Shown here: positions 12,884 to 22,522 of the stretch, in pieces | Numbering within the stretch: the first letter of the stretch is position 1 | How the letters are laid out: every line of letters begins with the position of its first letter | DNA from: an uncultured beta proteobacterium | Lineage (GTDB): Bacteria > Pseudomonadota > Gammaproteobacteria > Burkholderiales > SG8-41 | Direction: 5' to 3' | Length of the DNA: 64,000 bases | Assembly: GCA_903933915.1 (NCBI GenBank) | Contig: CAIZLW010000082.1 | Location: 1-64,000, forward strand | Position numbers and translations under genes: made by a program | Notes under the pieces: generated by a model | What the model saw: the letters and a program-made list of their open reading frames with translations, nothing else | What the model was told of the DNA's origin: nothing | Databases searched by the model: none

Positions 12884-13804
12884 TTACTTCGCTTCGTCGC
12901 GAGCGGCGATCAGTGCATCGATGACGGGATGGATGCTGTCGGGTTCTTTGGTGAATTTCTGCGGCATGCCCATCTTGACCATGTCGCGTAGCATGGCGAT
13001 GGTGCTTTTGGTGGCGCGGTCGGTCGAGCCCATGTCCTGCAGCAGTTCCAGACATTCCTTCATTTCGTGAATGCGCCGTTCGCAGTGCACTGCGGTGCCG
13101 CCGATGTAGCGCTTGATGATTTTCTGGAACGGGATGTCGTTGAAAGTGACCGATGAATCCTCGATCACGGCATCGAGAATGTTGCGCCGTTGCGCGGCTT
13201 CCATGGTTTCAAGCAGCAGCATCGCCAGCCCTTTCATCAGCACGCTGCGGATCAGTTTCATCGCGCTGGCATCGCCCGGATTGTTGCCGACGACGGTGAT
13301 GACCATGCCGTGCGGCGTCATTCGGTCGTGGAACTCGGCCGCATGCGGACCGCTGGCGACGAACGGCACTTTCAGTCCCATGATGTCCACCGGCCCCATG
13401 ACCGATGCATCGACAAATCTGGCGGTATTGCCGATCAGCGCTGCGGCCTGTTCCATGTTGTGCGCCGAGTTGCTGCTGGCATCGACATAGAGATGGTCGG
13501 GGCGGAGATATTTAAGGATTTTTTTCAGCGCAGGGACTGCGGCCTTGCCCGGGGTGAGGGCAATGATGATGTCGGATTTTTTGGCCAGCGTGCCGACACT
13601 CTTGGCCAGTTTGACGCCCGCCGCTTCGGCGCGCTGGTAAACGGGGTCGCCCGGCTGCGCTTTGGCGCCGCTGCGGCTGTAGGCGGTGATGTCCTTGAAA
13701 CCGGCCTGCGAGAAATCCATGGCCAGGCGTGCGGCAGCTTCGCCGAAACCCAGCAAACCCAGTCGTATTGGTGCGGAATTCATCGTGATTGGTGCGGAAC
13801 TCAT
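12884..13804 (-). CDS. NAD(P)-dependent 3-hydroxyisobutyrate-dehydrogenase-like oxidoreductase (DUF1932 type)
   Basis: LGLLGFGEAAARLAMDFSQAG Rossmann motif; VDASVMGPVDIMGLKVPFVASG. Confidence 0.85.
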   Translation of the reverse strand: MSSAPITMNSAPIRLGLLGFGEAAARLAMDFSQAGFKDITAYSRSGAKAQPGDPVYQRAEAAGVKLAKSVGTLAKKSDIIIALTPGKAAVPALKKILKYLRPDHLYVDASSNSAHNMEQAAALIGNTARFVDASVMGPVDIMGLKVPFVASGPHAAEFHDRMTPHGMVITVVGNNPGDASAMKLIRSVLMKGLAMLLLETMEAAQRRNILDAVIEDSSVTFNDIPFQKIIKRYIGGTAVHCERRIHEMKECLELLQDMGSTDRATKSTIAMLRDMVKMGMPQKFTKEPDSIHPVIDALIAARDEAK

Positions 13805-13808
13805 GGTG
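13767..13808. repeat. Two-copy 21-bp direct tandem repeat over the start codon of the DUF1932 gene
   Basis: ATTGGTGCGGAATTCATCGTG / ATTGGTGCGGAACTCATGGTG, 19/21 identical. Confidence 0.8.
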
Positions 13809-14017
13809 ATTGGTCTTTCAGGTAATGGCGGTAGTCTGACGCCGTCACCGGCGGCAGCACGCCAGTATAACGGGGTCGGGCGGCTGCTGAGGCGGGTGGA
13901 GCAGGCATCACCGAGACTTAATCTAGGTCAAACACAGGGCGTCCGGCACCGCTTAACCTGCCCGTTATCGTTTGGCGGCCCTGGCTTGAGGCCGCCGCAA
14001 ACTCGGGAGCGGACTTG

Positions 14018-15808
14018 GTGGAAACAATAAAAACAGATGTTGCCGTTCTGGGGGCTGGTGGCGCAGGCCTGCGTGCAGCCATTGCGCTTGCTGAAGCGCG
14101 ACCCGCGCTGAAAATTGCCCTGGTGTCCAAGGTTTACCCGATGCGCAGCCACACCTGCGCGGCCGAGGGTGGCGCGGCGGGGGTGATCAAATCCGATGAC
14201 AGTCTGGATCATCACTTCCACGATACGGTCGGTGGCGGCGACTGGCTGTCGGATCAGGATGCGGTGGATTATTTCATCCGCGAAGCACCCAAGGAGTTGC
14301 TGCAGCTCGAACACTGGGGCTGTCCGTGGAGCCGCGAAGCCAACGGCTCGGTGGCGGTGCGGCCGTTCGGCGGCATGAAAAAGCAGCGCACCTGGTTCGC
14401 CGCCGACAAGTCCGGTTTCCATATTCTGCACACGCTGTTCCAGACTTCGTTGAAGTTCCCGTCGATCCAGCGCTTTGACGAGTATTACGTCACCGACCTG
14501 GTGATCGAAGACGGCCGTTGCCGGGGTTTCACGGCGATCGAGATGCGCAGCGGTCAGATGAAATTTTTCCGCGCCAATGCGGTGATTATCGCCAGCGGCG
14601 GTGCTGGGCGCATGTTCCCGTTCACCACCAACGGCGCGATTAAGACCGGCGACGGCATGGCGCTGGCCTACCGCGCCGGCGTGCCGCTGAAAGACATGGA
14701 GTTCGTGCAGTACCACCCGACCGGCCTGCCGAACACCGGCACGCTGCTGACTGAGGCCTGCCGCGGCGAAGGCGGCATCCTGGTCAACAAGAATGGGCGC
14801 CGTTTCCTGCAGGACTACGGCATGGGACCGGAGACGCCGGTGGGCAAGCCGGTGCTTAAGACCATGGAGCTCGGGCCGCGCGATCGCGTCAGCCAGGCGT
14901 TCTGGCACGAACAGAAAAAGGGCAATATGGTGTCGACCCGCTGGGGAGACTGCATGATGCTCGATATGCGCCACCTCGGCGAGAAAACCATCAACGAGCG
15001 CCTGCCGCTGGTGCGCGACATGGCGACCAGTTACCTCGGCGTCGACCCGGTGACCGATCCGGTGCCGGTGCGGCCGGTGGTGCATTACATGATGGGCGGC
15101 ATCGATACCGATATCAACGCGGCGACCTCGGTGCAGGGTCTGTATGCGGCCGGCGAGTGCGCCTGTGTCAGCATCAACGGCGCCAACCGGCTGGGTTCCA
15201 ATTCACTGACTGAGTTGCTGGTATTCGGCCGGCGCGCCGCACTGAGCGCAATCGAGCATCTGGATGGCGGCACCGGCACGGCAAACGAGGCGGCGGTGAG
15301 CGCGGGTGCGGATGGCGCACAGGCGCGCCTGCGTGAGTTGTTTAATCGCACCGGCGGGACTGAAACCATTGCCGGGGTGCGCCGCGAAATGATGGCGACG
15401 ATGGAAGAGAACGCCGGCATCTATCGCAGCGGTGAAGGTCTGGAAAAGGCCTGCGCCACACTGTCTGCATTGCGCCAGCGTTATGCCGGCATCGAATTGC
15501 ATGACAAGACCAATGTTTACAACACTGACCTGCTGCAGGCGCTGGAGTTGGGTGCAATGCTGGACTGCGCCGAAGCGGTGACGGTTGGCGCGCTGGAGCG
15601 GCGCGAATCGCGCGGCGCCCATCAGCGTCTGGATTTTACGGCGCGTGATGATGACAAGTATCTGCGCCACACGCTGGCCCGTTATCGCAGCGACGGTCCT
15701 CCGGAGATCGGTTATTCCGACGTGGTGATCACCCGTTCGCCGCCCGGCTTACGTGATTATTCAGGGGAAAAAAGCGCAGGCGAAAATAATGCGGGAGAAC
15801 AGAAATGA
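14018..15808 (+). CDS. frdA: Fumarate reductase/succinate dehydrogenase flavoprotein subunit
   Basis: [20 protein letters not shown]-linking region [28 protein letters not shown] start. Confidence 0.93.
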   Translation: METIKTDVAVLGAGGAGLRAAIALAEARPALKIALVSKVYPMRSHTCAAEGGAAGVIKSDDSLDHHFHDTVGGGDWLSDQDAVDYFIREAPKELLQLEHWGCPWSREANGSVAVRPFGGMKKQRTWFAADKSGFHILHTLFQTSLKFPSIQRFDEYYVTDLVIEDGRCRGFTAIEMRSGQMKFFRANAVIIASGGAGRMFPFTTNGAIKTGDGMALAYRAGVPLKDMEFVQYHPTGLPNTGTLLTEACRGEGGILVNKNGRRFLQDYGMGPETPVGKPVLKTMELGPRDRVSQAFWHEQKKGNMVSTRWGDCMMLDMRHLGEKTINERLPLVRDMATSYLGVDPVTDPVPVRPVVHYMMGGIDTDINAATSVQGLYAAGECACVSINGANRLGSNSLTELLVFGRRAALSAIEHLDGGTGTANEAAVSAGADGAQARLRELFNRTGGTETIAGVRREMMATMEENAGIYRSGEGLEKACATLSALRQRYAGIELHDKTNVYNTDLLQALELGAMLDCAEAVTVGALERRESRGAHQRLDFTARDDDKYLRHTLARYRSDGPPEIGYSDVVITRSPPGLRDYSGEKSAGENNAGEQK

Positions 15809-16548
15809 GCGAACGCATCGTCGAGCTGGAGGTGCTGCGCTACAACCCGGAAACGGACAGCGAGCCGCGGTATCAGCGTTACAGCGTGCCCTGCATGAAC
15901 GAATGGGTGGTGCTCGATGCGCTGAATCACGTCAAGGAATCCATCGATCCGACGCTGAGTTACCGCTGGTCCTGCCACATGGCCGTTTGCGGCAGCTGCG
16001 GCATGATGATCAACGGCGAACCGAAACTCGCCTGCAAGGCTTTTTTGCGTGAATACGACGGGGTGATCCGCGTCGAGCCGCTGGCCAATTTCCCGATCCA
16101 GCGCGACTTGGTGACGGTGATCGACGATTTCGTCAACAAGCTCAAGCGCGTCAAGCCGTATCTGATTCCGAAAGAAGACCCTCCGGCGGAGGCGGGCGAG
16201 TTCCGGCAATCGCCGGCTGAACTCAAGCGCTACAAGCAGTACACGCTGTGCATCAACTGCATGCTCTGTTATGCGGCTTGCCCGGAATACGGGCTGGTGC
16301 CCAAGTTCATCGGCCCGGCGGCGATTTCACTGGCGCATCGCTACAACGAGGATTCGCGCGACGGCGGACGCGAAGAGCGGCAGCAGGAAATCGCGTCGAA
16401 CGAGGGCGTCTGGGAGTGCTCCTTCGTCGGTGCCTGCTCCGAAGTCTGTCCCGAGCATGTCGATCCGGCAGGGGCGTTGCAGCAGATCAAGATTAAGAGC
16501 ACGGTGGACTGGTACAAAGAACACGTGATGCCCTGGAGCAAAAAATGA
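15805..16548 (+). CDS. frdB: Fumarate reductase iron-sulfur subunit
   Basis: [48 protein letters not shown] overlap with frdA. Confidence 0.95.
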   Translation: MSERIVELEVLRYNPETDSEPRYQRYSVPCMNEWVVLDALNHVKESIDPTLSYRWSCHMAVCGSCGMMINGEPKLACKAFLREYDGVIRVEPLANFPIQRDLVTVIDDFVNKLKRVKPYLIPKEDPPAEAGEFRQSPAELKRYKQYTLCINCMLCYAACPEYGLVPKFIGPAAISLAHRYNEDSRDGGREERQQEIASNEGVWECSFVGACSEVCPEHVDPAGALQQIKIKSTVDWYKEHVMPWSKK

Positions 16549-16943
16549 GCGCGAACGGCAAACCCTACGTCCGTGAAGTGTCCCGCTACGGCTGGTTTTT
16601 GCGCAATCCGCGGTACCGGCGTTACATGGCGCGTGAAGTCACCTGCGTATTCATCGGCCTGCATGCGCTGATTCTGCTGGTGGCACTCAAGCGCCTGTCC
16701 GAAGGGCGCGAAGCCTGGGAGGCCTTCCTGCACAACCTGACCGGACCTGCCGGGGTCGTGCTACAACTGGTCATTCTCGCCTTTGCGGTCTATCACTCGA
16801 CGTCCTGGTTCAATGTCACGCCCAAGGCGATGCCGGTGCAGATCGGAGAACAGTTTCTGCCGGGGGCGGTGATCGTCGGCGCGCATTATGCGGCGTGGCT
16901 GATCGCGACTGTGGCAGTGCTGTTTCTGGCGGGAGCGTTCTGA
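16545..16943 (+). CDS. frdC: Fumarate reductase membrane subunit C
   Basis: 132 aa, 3 TM, position in operon; KPYVREVSRYGWFLRNPRYRRYMAREVT. Confidence 0.88.
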   Translation: MSANGKPYVREVSRYGWFLRNPRYRRYMAREVTCVFIGLHALILLVALKRLSEGREAWEAFLHNLTGPAGVVLQLVILAFAVYHSTSWFNVTPKAMPVQIGEQFLPGAVIVGAHYAAWLIATVAVLFLAGAF

Positions 16944-16944
16944 A

Positions 16945-17286
16945 ATGGCCAAATCCAATAAACCGATTATCTGGGGATTGTTTGCCGCCGGCGGCACGGT
17001 GACGGCGTTTCTGACGCCCGCATTGGTCCTGTTAACGTTGCTGCCGGTTTTCGGCGTGATGCCCGAGTTGCTGGCCTACGACAATCTGCGGGCTTTTGCC
17101 GGCCACTGGTTCGGCAAACTGGTGCTGTTCGGGATACTCTTTCTGATGATGTGGCATGCCGCGCACCGCTTGCGTGTCACGCTCCACGACTTTGGTGTGC
17201 GTGCGGACGGCGTCGTTGCTGTCGCGGTTTATCTGGCCGCTGCCGCGGGTACGCTGGCCGCGGGTTATTTCCTGTTGAGAGTCTGA
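16945..17286 (+). CDS. frdD: Fumarate reductase membrane subunit D
   Basis: 113 aa, 3 TM, KPIIWGLFAAGGTVTAFLTPALVLL; operon position. Confidence 0.88.
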   Translation: MAKSNKPIIWGLFAAGGTVTAFLTPALVLLTLLPVFGVMPELLAYDNLRAFAGHWFGKLVLFGILFLMMWHAAHRLRVTLHDFGVRADGVVAVAVYLAAAAGTLAAGYFLLRV

Positions 17287-17287
17287 G

Positions 17288-18031
17288 ATGACAAAAGCAG
17301 TTGCCGTGCGCCGTATCGACGGAGAGGGTGTCGCTGTGTCTGCGCCGGCGCTGAAGGCGCCGGTACCCATGCCGCTTTATCTCGAACAGACTTACTGGTG
17401 GGCTTACGTACACCCCAATGCGGTGCGAGTCTTCGAGCGACAATGGCTGGTCAACCTGATCCTGTGGGGCAATTACAGCCGGTTGCGTGATGCGGCCCTC
17501 CGTGAATTGCATGCACCGATCGCCGGAAAAGTGCTGCAGGTGGCTTGCGTCTATGGCGACTTCACCGAAATGCTGGCTCGCCAACTGGGGGCGCAGGGTA
17601 CGCTGGACGTGGCGGATGTGGCGCCGGTGCAGATCGACAATCTGAAGCGCAAGATCAACGGCCATCCGCGGGTCGCCGTGCATCATCAGGATTCCGGCGA
17701 TCTGGCGTTTAGTGATGCAAGTTACGACTATGTCGTGCTGTTTTTCCTGCTCCATGAAATGCCCGAGGCGGTACGGGTGCGCACGGTGGCCGAGGCCTTG
17801 CGTGTGGTCAAGCCCGGCGGCAAGGTTGTTTTTGTTGATTACCATCGCCCGCACTGGATGAATCCGTTCCGTTATCTGATGATGCCCATCCTTGCCTGGC
17901 TGGAGCCGTTTGCGATGGATCTGTGGCGGCGGCAAATCATCGAATGGATTCCATCTTCGATGCGGCCGGCGCAGGTGGATAAATGCACTTACTTCGGCGG
18001 GCTTTACCAGAAAGTGGTGATTACGCGTTGA
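17288..18031 (+). CDS. rquA: Rhodoquinone biosynthesis protein RquA-like (divergent class I methyltransferase fold)
   Basis: YLEQTYWWAYVHPNAVRVFERQWLVNLILWGNY; atypical motif I VLQVACVYGDFT in place of the glycine-rich SAM loop; VFVDYHRPHWMNPFRYLM; starts 1 nt after the frdD stop codon. Confidence 0.82.
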   Translation: MTKAVAVRRIDGEGVAVSAPALKAPVPMPLYLEQTYWWAYVHPNAVRVFERQWLVNLILWGNYSRLRDAALRELHAPIAGKVLQVACVYGDFTEMLARQLGAQGTLDVADVAPVQIDNLKRKINGHPRVAVHHQDSGDLAFSDASYDYVVLFFLLHEMPEAVRVRTVAEALRVVKPGGKVVFVDYHRPHWMNPFRYLMMPILAWLEPFAMDLWRRQIIEWIPSSMRPAQVDKCTYFGGLYQKVVITR

Positions 18032-18122
18032 GAAGTTAAGGTTGAGCGTGCCTCCGCATGACCTGCTGTTGCCGGCTTCCCGGCGGCGGTGTTGAGCGGA
18101 GCAGGACCGAACGGAGTTACCC

Positions 18123-19262
18123 ATGACGGTATCTGGAAAACAGCCCTTCGAAGTCATCCTGGAAATGCTGCGGATGATGGTGGATCGCAAGGCCTCCGAT
18201 CTTTTTATCAGCGTCGGTTTTCCGCCGGCAATGAAGGTCGATGGGCAGGTGACGCCGATATCAGAGCATGTGTTCAACGAGTTGGAAACCAAGGCCTTTG
18301 CCCGTGCGCTGATGAGCGACAAGCAGCTCGCCTCGTTCGAAGCCACCAAGGAGTGCAATTTCGCGATCGCGCCCGCCGGCATTGGCCGTTTCCGCGCCAG
18401 CGCTTATTTCGACCAGAACGGCGCGGGCCTTGTCCTGCGAACCATCAATACCAGGATTCCGACGCTCGACGAACTTGGTCTGCCGCCCATCCTCAAGGAT
18501 GTGGCGATGTCGGCGCGCGGGCTGGTGATGGTGGTGGGGGGTACCGGTTCGGGCAAGTCGACCAGCCTCGCCGCCATGATCGGTTATCGCAACGAGAATA
18601 GCCGTGGCCACATCATCACCATCGAAGACCCGGTGGAATTTGTTCATGAGCACAAGCACTGCATCGTCACCCAGCGTGAGGTGGGCATCAATACCGATTC
18701 ATGGGAGGTGGCGCTCAAGAACACGCTGCGGCAGGCGCCAGATGTCATCCTGATCGGGGAGGTGCGCGACCGCGAAACCATGGAGCATGCCATCGCGTTT
18801 GCGGAAACCGGCCACCTGTGCTTCGCCACGCTCCACGCCAACAGCGCCAACCAGGCGCTTGACCGCATCATCAATTTCTTTCCGGCGGAGCGCCGTCAGC
18901 AGCTGCTGATGGACCTGTCGCTCAATGTGCGCGCGTTTCTGTCGCAGCGGCTGGTGCCGCGCGAGAGCGGCAAGGGGCGGGTGGCTGCGTTCGAGATCAT
19001 GCTCGATTCACCGCTGATCAAGGATATGATCTTCAAGGGCGAGGTACATCAAATCAAGGATCTGATGACGCGCTCGGTGGAGCTGGGCATGCAGACCTTC
19101 GATAAGGCGCTGTTCGATCTCTACCAGGCGCGCATCATCAGCTACGAGAGCGCGTTGCGCTTCGCCGATTCAGCTAACGATCTGCGCCTGCACATCAAGC
19201 TTGAACCGGGAGGGCGAAAGCCCGAACGCAGCGGCGACGCCAGCGACCTGCAGGTGATGTAG
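18123..19262 (+). CDS. pilU: Type IV pilus retraction ATPase, PilU-type
   Basis: Walker A GGTGSGKSTSLAAMI, IGEVRDRETMEHAIAFAETGHLCFATLHANSANQALDRI. Confidence 0.92.
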   Translation: MTVSGKQPFEVILEMLRMMVDRKASDLFISVGFPPAMKVDGQVTPISEHVFNELETKAFARALMSDKQLASFEATKECNFAIAPAGIGRFRASAYFDQNGAGLVLRTINTRIPTLDELGLPPILKDVAMSARGLVMVVGGTGSGKSTSLAAMIGYRNENSRGHIITIEDPVEFVHEHKHCIVTQREVGINTDSWEVALKNTLRQAPDVILIGEVRDRETMEHAIAFAETGHLCFATLHANSANQALDRIINFFPAERRQQLLMDLSLNVRAFLSQRLVPRESGKGRVAAFEIMLDSPLIKDMIFKGEVHQIKDLMTRSVELGMQTFDKALFDLYQARIISYESALRFADSANDLRLHIKLEPGGRKPERSGDASDLQVM

Positions 19263-19321
19263 GGCGCTGCAAGGCCGGAAATCACGCGCGGGTTTGCCCG
19301 CATCGAGGTCGTGGTGATGTC

Positions 19322-21226
19322 CTAGGCTTCGCCGATCGCTTCCAGTGCCGCATGTATTTCCAGCCAGCGTTGTTCTGCGGCATCGATCTCCCGGCTCAGC
19401 TGCTGCTGCCGTTCGGTCAGCGTTCGCAGTCGCAGCGGTTCGGGGTTCGCATAGAACGCCGGGTCGGCGAGTTGTGCGTTGAGCTGCTGCAGCTCCGATT
19501 GCCAGTCAGCCAGAATTTTTTCCAGCGTTTCGGCTTCCCTGAGCAGCGGTCGCCGCGCAGCGAGCCTGTTCTGCCGATCTGCGGCGGCAGATTCGCGCGC
19601 CTCGCGGCGCGCCGCCTTGCCCTGTGTTGCTGCAACGTTGCCCGTGGCATTTGCAGTGCGGCGTGCAGCGAGCCACGCGATGTAATCCTCGATTGCGCCG
19701 TCGAATTCCTGGATGCCGCCATCGGACACCAGCAGAAAATCGTCGCAAACCGTGCGCAGCAGCGCGCGGTCGTGCGACACCAGCACCAGGCTGCCTTCGT
19801 ATTCCGCCAATGCTGCGGTCAGTGCCTGGCGCATTTCCAGGTCGAGGTGGTTGGTCGGTTCATCGAGCAGCAGCAGGTTGGGCTTGCGGCGTATCAGCAG
19901 TGCCAGCGCCAGCCGCGATTTTTCGCCGCCGGAGAACGGCGCGACCGGCCGGTCCGCCATCGCGCCGCGGAAATCGAAACCGCCCAGGTAATCGCGTAAT
20001 TCCTGTTCGCGGGTCTGTGGTTCGAGCCGCAGCAGGTGCTGCAGCGGTGATTCGTCCGGCCGCAGTTGTTCGAGCTGATGCTGGGCGAAATAACCGATGA
20101 CCAGGCCGCGCCCTTCGCTGCGCTGTCCGGATGCCGGCTGCAGTTCGCCGGCCAGCAGTTTGATCAGCGTTGATTTGCCGGCGCCGTTTGGCCCCAGCAG
20201 GCCGATGCGCGCACCTGGTGCCAGGGTCATTTCGATGTCGCGCAGCACCGCCCGTTCACCGTAATTCACTGAAATTTTATTCAAATAAATCAGGGTATTG
20301 GGCGAGCGTTCTGGCTGCGGGAAGACGAATTCGAAGGGCGTGTCGACGTGTGCTGCGGCAATGCGCTCCATGCGTGCCAGCGCTTTGAGTCGGCTCTGCG
20401 CCTGTTTGGCCTTGGTGGCCTGGGCGCGGAAGCGCGCGACGAAGGACTCCATGTGCGCGATGACGCGGGTCTGCTTTTCGTAAGTGGCCTGCTGCGCGGC
20501 GAGTTGCGCGGCACGGGCATCTTCGAATGCCGAGTAATTGCCGGTGTACAGCGTCAGTTTCGATGCCTGGATGTTGGCAATGTGGGTGACACAGCCGTCG
20601 AGAAAATCGCGGTCATGTGAAACCACCACCAGCGTGCCTTTGAAACCGGACAGCCATTGTTCGAGCCAGACCACGGCGTCGAGGTCGAGATGGTTGGTCG
20701 GTTCGTCGAGCAGCAGCAGATCGGCGCGGGAGATCAGTGCCTGGGCGAGGTTGAGCCGCATGCGCCAGCCGCCGGAGAATTCGCGTACCGGCCGTTCGAT
20801 TTCGGCATCGGCAAAGCCGAGCCCCGCGAGCAGAGAGGCGGCGCGGGACCTGGCGCTGTAGCCGCCGATATCGTCGAGGCGGGTGTGCAACTCGGCGATT
20901 TTTTCTCCGGCATGCGCGGTTTCTGCTTCGGCCAGTTCGCGTTCCAGTGCGCGCAACTCGGTGTCTCCATCGAGCACGTAGTCGATGGCGGGGGTGTCGA
21001 GCGCCGGGGTTTCCTGCGCAACCGTGGCGATACGCCACGCCGCGGGAATGTCGCAGTCGCCGTGTTCGGCCTGCAGTTCACCGCGCAGCAGTGCGAACAC
21101 GCTGGATTTGCCGCTGCCGTTGGCGCCGGTCAGGCCGACACGCCAGCCGGGATGGATTTGTACGCTGGCGTCGGCGATCAGTTCGCGCGCGCCGCGGACG
21201 AGAGTGAGATTTCTGAACTGGATCAC
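19322..21226 (-). CDS. ABC-F family ATP-binding protein (YheS-like)
   Basis: Two ABC domains: GANGSGKSS and GPNGAGKST, FSGGWRMRLNLAQAL, DEPTNHLDL twice. Confidence 0.93.
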   Translation of the reverse strand: MIQFRNLTLVRGARELIADASVQIHPGWRVGLTGANGSGKSSVFALLRGELQAEHGDCDIPAAWRIATVAQETPALDTPAIDYVLDGDTELRALERELAEAETAHAGEKIAELHTRLDDIGGYSARSRAASLLAGLGFADAEIERPVREFSGGWRMRLNLAQALISRADLLLLDEPTNHLDLDAVVWLEQWLSGFKGTLVVVSHDRDFLDGCVTHIANIQASKLTLYTGNYSAFEDARAAQLAAQQATYEKQTRVIAHMESFVARFRAQATKAKQAQSRLKALARMERIAAAHVDTPFEFVFPQPERSPNTLIYLNKISVNYGERAVLRDIEMTLAPGARIGLLGPNGAGKSTLIKLLAGELQPASGQRSEGRGLVIGYFAQHQLEQLRPDESPLQHLLRLEPQTREQELRDYLGGFDFRGAMADRPVAPFSGGEKSRLALALLIRRKPNLLLLDEPTNHLDLEMRQALTAALAEYEGSLVLVSHDRALLRTVCDDFLLVSDGGIQEFDGAIEDYIAWLAARRTANATGNVAATQGKAARREARESAAADRQNRLAARRPLLREAETLEKILADWQSELQQLNAQLADPAFYANPEPLRLRTLTERQQQLSREIDAAEQRWLEIHAALEAIGEA

Positions 21227-21248
21227 GTTGCAAAGAAGCCGGGAAGTC

Positions 21249-21288
21249 CAAAAACAAAACGGCCCCGCGGGTTGCCCCGCGAGGCCGT
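21249..21288 (-). terminator. Rho-independent terminator of the minus-strand Bug gene
   Basis: CGGCCTCGCGGGG-CAA-CCCGCGGGGCCG stem then TTTTGTTTTT on the minus strand. Confidence 0.85.
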
Positions 21289-21313
21289 CGATGTCGCTAT
21301 TGTAACGCTGCGG

Positions 21314-22270
21314 TCAGTCGGCCTTGACGTTGGCGGCCTTGACCACTTCCGCCCATTCCGCCACTTCGCGCTTGAGCAGGGTTTCAAAGGCTTCCGGCGT
21401 GCCGCCTGCCGGTTCCAGACCGTCGAGCGCGATGCGCTTGGCAAAGTCCGGATCCTTGATCGCCTTGTTGACCTCGGCGTTCAGCTTGTCGATGATCGCT
21501 TTCGGCGTGCCCTTGGGGGCGATGATGCCGTGCCAGTTGTTGACCTGGTAGTCATAGCCCGATTCCATCACGGTCGGAGTGTTCGGCATCGCCGACAGGC
21601 GTTTCGGCGAGGATACGGCGAGGCCTTTCAGGCGGCCATTGTTGATATGGCCGATGACCGCGGAAACCGCAGCAACCATCATCTGCGTGTTGCCGGAGAT
21701 GGTGTCGATGACGCCCGGTCCCGTGCCTTTGTACGGGATGTGCGTGATCTTGATGCCGGTGCGCAGCGCGAACAGTTCCGACGCCAGGTGGGTGATGCCG
21801 CCGTTGCCGGTGCTGGCGTAGTTCAGTTGGGTGGGTTTGGCTTTGGCGATGGCCACCAGATCCTTGACGGTTTTCACCGGCAGCGACGGGTGAGTCGAGA
21901 TTACATAGGGGCCGTTCTCGGTCTGCACCACCGAAGCCATGTCGTTCAACGTGTCGTATTTCAGATTCTTGTACAGGCTGGGCGACGTGGTGTAGCTGCC
22001 GGAAATCAGCAGCAGGGTGTAGCCGTCGGCCGGCGATTTCAGCGCGATTTCACTGCCCAGCGTGCTGCCGGCGCCCGGACGGTTGTCGACGACGAACTGC
22101 TGCCCCATGGCTTTTGACAGCGACGGCGCTACGGCGCGGGCGATGAAGTCGGAACCGCCGCCGGGGGCGAACGGCACGATGACGCGAACGGTTTTGGACG
22201 GGTAAGTCTGTGCTTGCGCGGTTGCGGCGAATGCGCACAGTAAGGCTGCTGTCAATACACGAAGTTTCAT
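21314..22270 (-). CDS. Bug-family (TctC-like) tripartite tricarboxylate transporter solute-binding protein
   Basis: Signal peptide; YPSKTVRVIVPFAPGGGSDFIARAVAPSLSKAMGQQFVVDNRPGAGS. Confidence 0.95.
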   Translation of the reverse strand: MKLRVLTAALLCAFAATAQAQTYPSKTVRVIVPFAPGGGSDFIARAVAPSLSKAMGQQFVVDNRPGAGSTLGSEIALKSPADGYTLLLISGSYTTSPSLYKNLKYDTLNDMASVVQTENGPYVISTHPSLPVKTVKDLVAIAKAKPTQLNYASTGNGGITHLASELFALRTGIKITHIPYKGTGPGVIDTISGNTQMMVAAVSAVIGHINNGRLKGLAVSSPKRLSAMPNTPTVMESGYDYQVNNWHGIIAPKGTPKAIIDKLNAEVNKAIKDPDFAKRIALDGLEPAGGTPEAFETLLKREVAEWAEVVKAANVKAD

Positions 22271-22522
22271 TGCTGTCCTCCTGCTGTTGTTGATGGATAT
22301 GTTGATGTGATGATGTGATGCGATGGGTGGCTGGCGTGCAGCGACCGTTTGATGTTGTTCTGGCTGGTGGCGGTTTTGTTGGGTGTTTTGCGGCGGCTTG
22401 CAGTTTGCGGCTTCGGTCATCAAACCCGACCTCGTGAAAGGGGAATGATGCCTAAGTGGTGCACTGATGTCCACAGTGCGGTATTCTTTCGAGGCTAAAC
22501 AGCAAAAAAACAGGAGGAAGCA

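Noticed and set aside
14021-14040. GAAACAATAAAAACAGATGT at the frdA start as another AT-rich element copy
   Set aside because: Lacks the downstream NNRNTTAT part and encodes the expected [11 protein letters not shown] flavoprotein N-terminus.
13928-15085. 385-aa minus-strand ORF
   Set aside because: Antisense to frdA.
20657-22117. 486-aa plus-strand ORF
   Set aside because: Antisense to the ABC-F and Bug genes, whose motifs are unambiguous.
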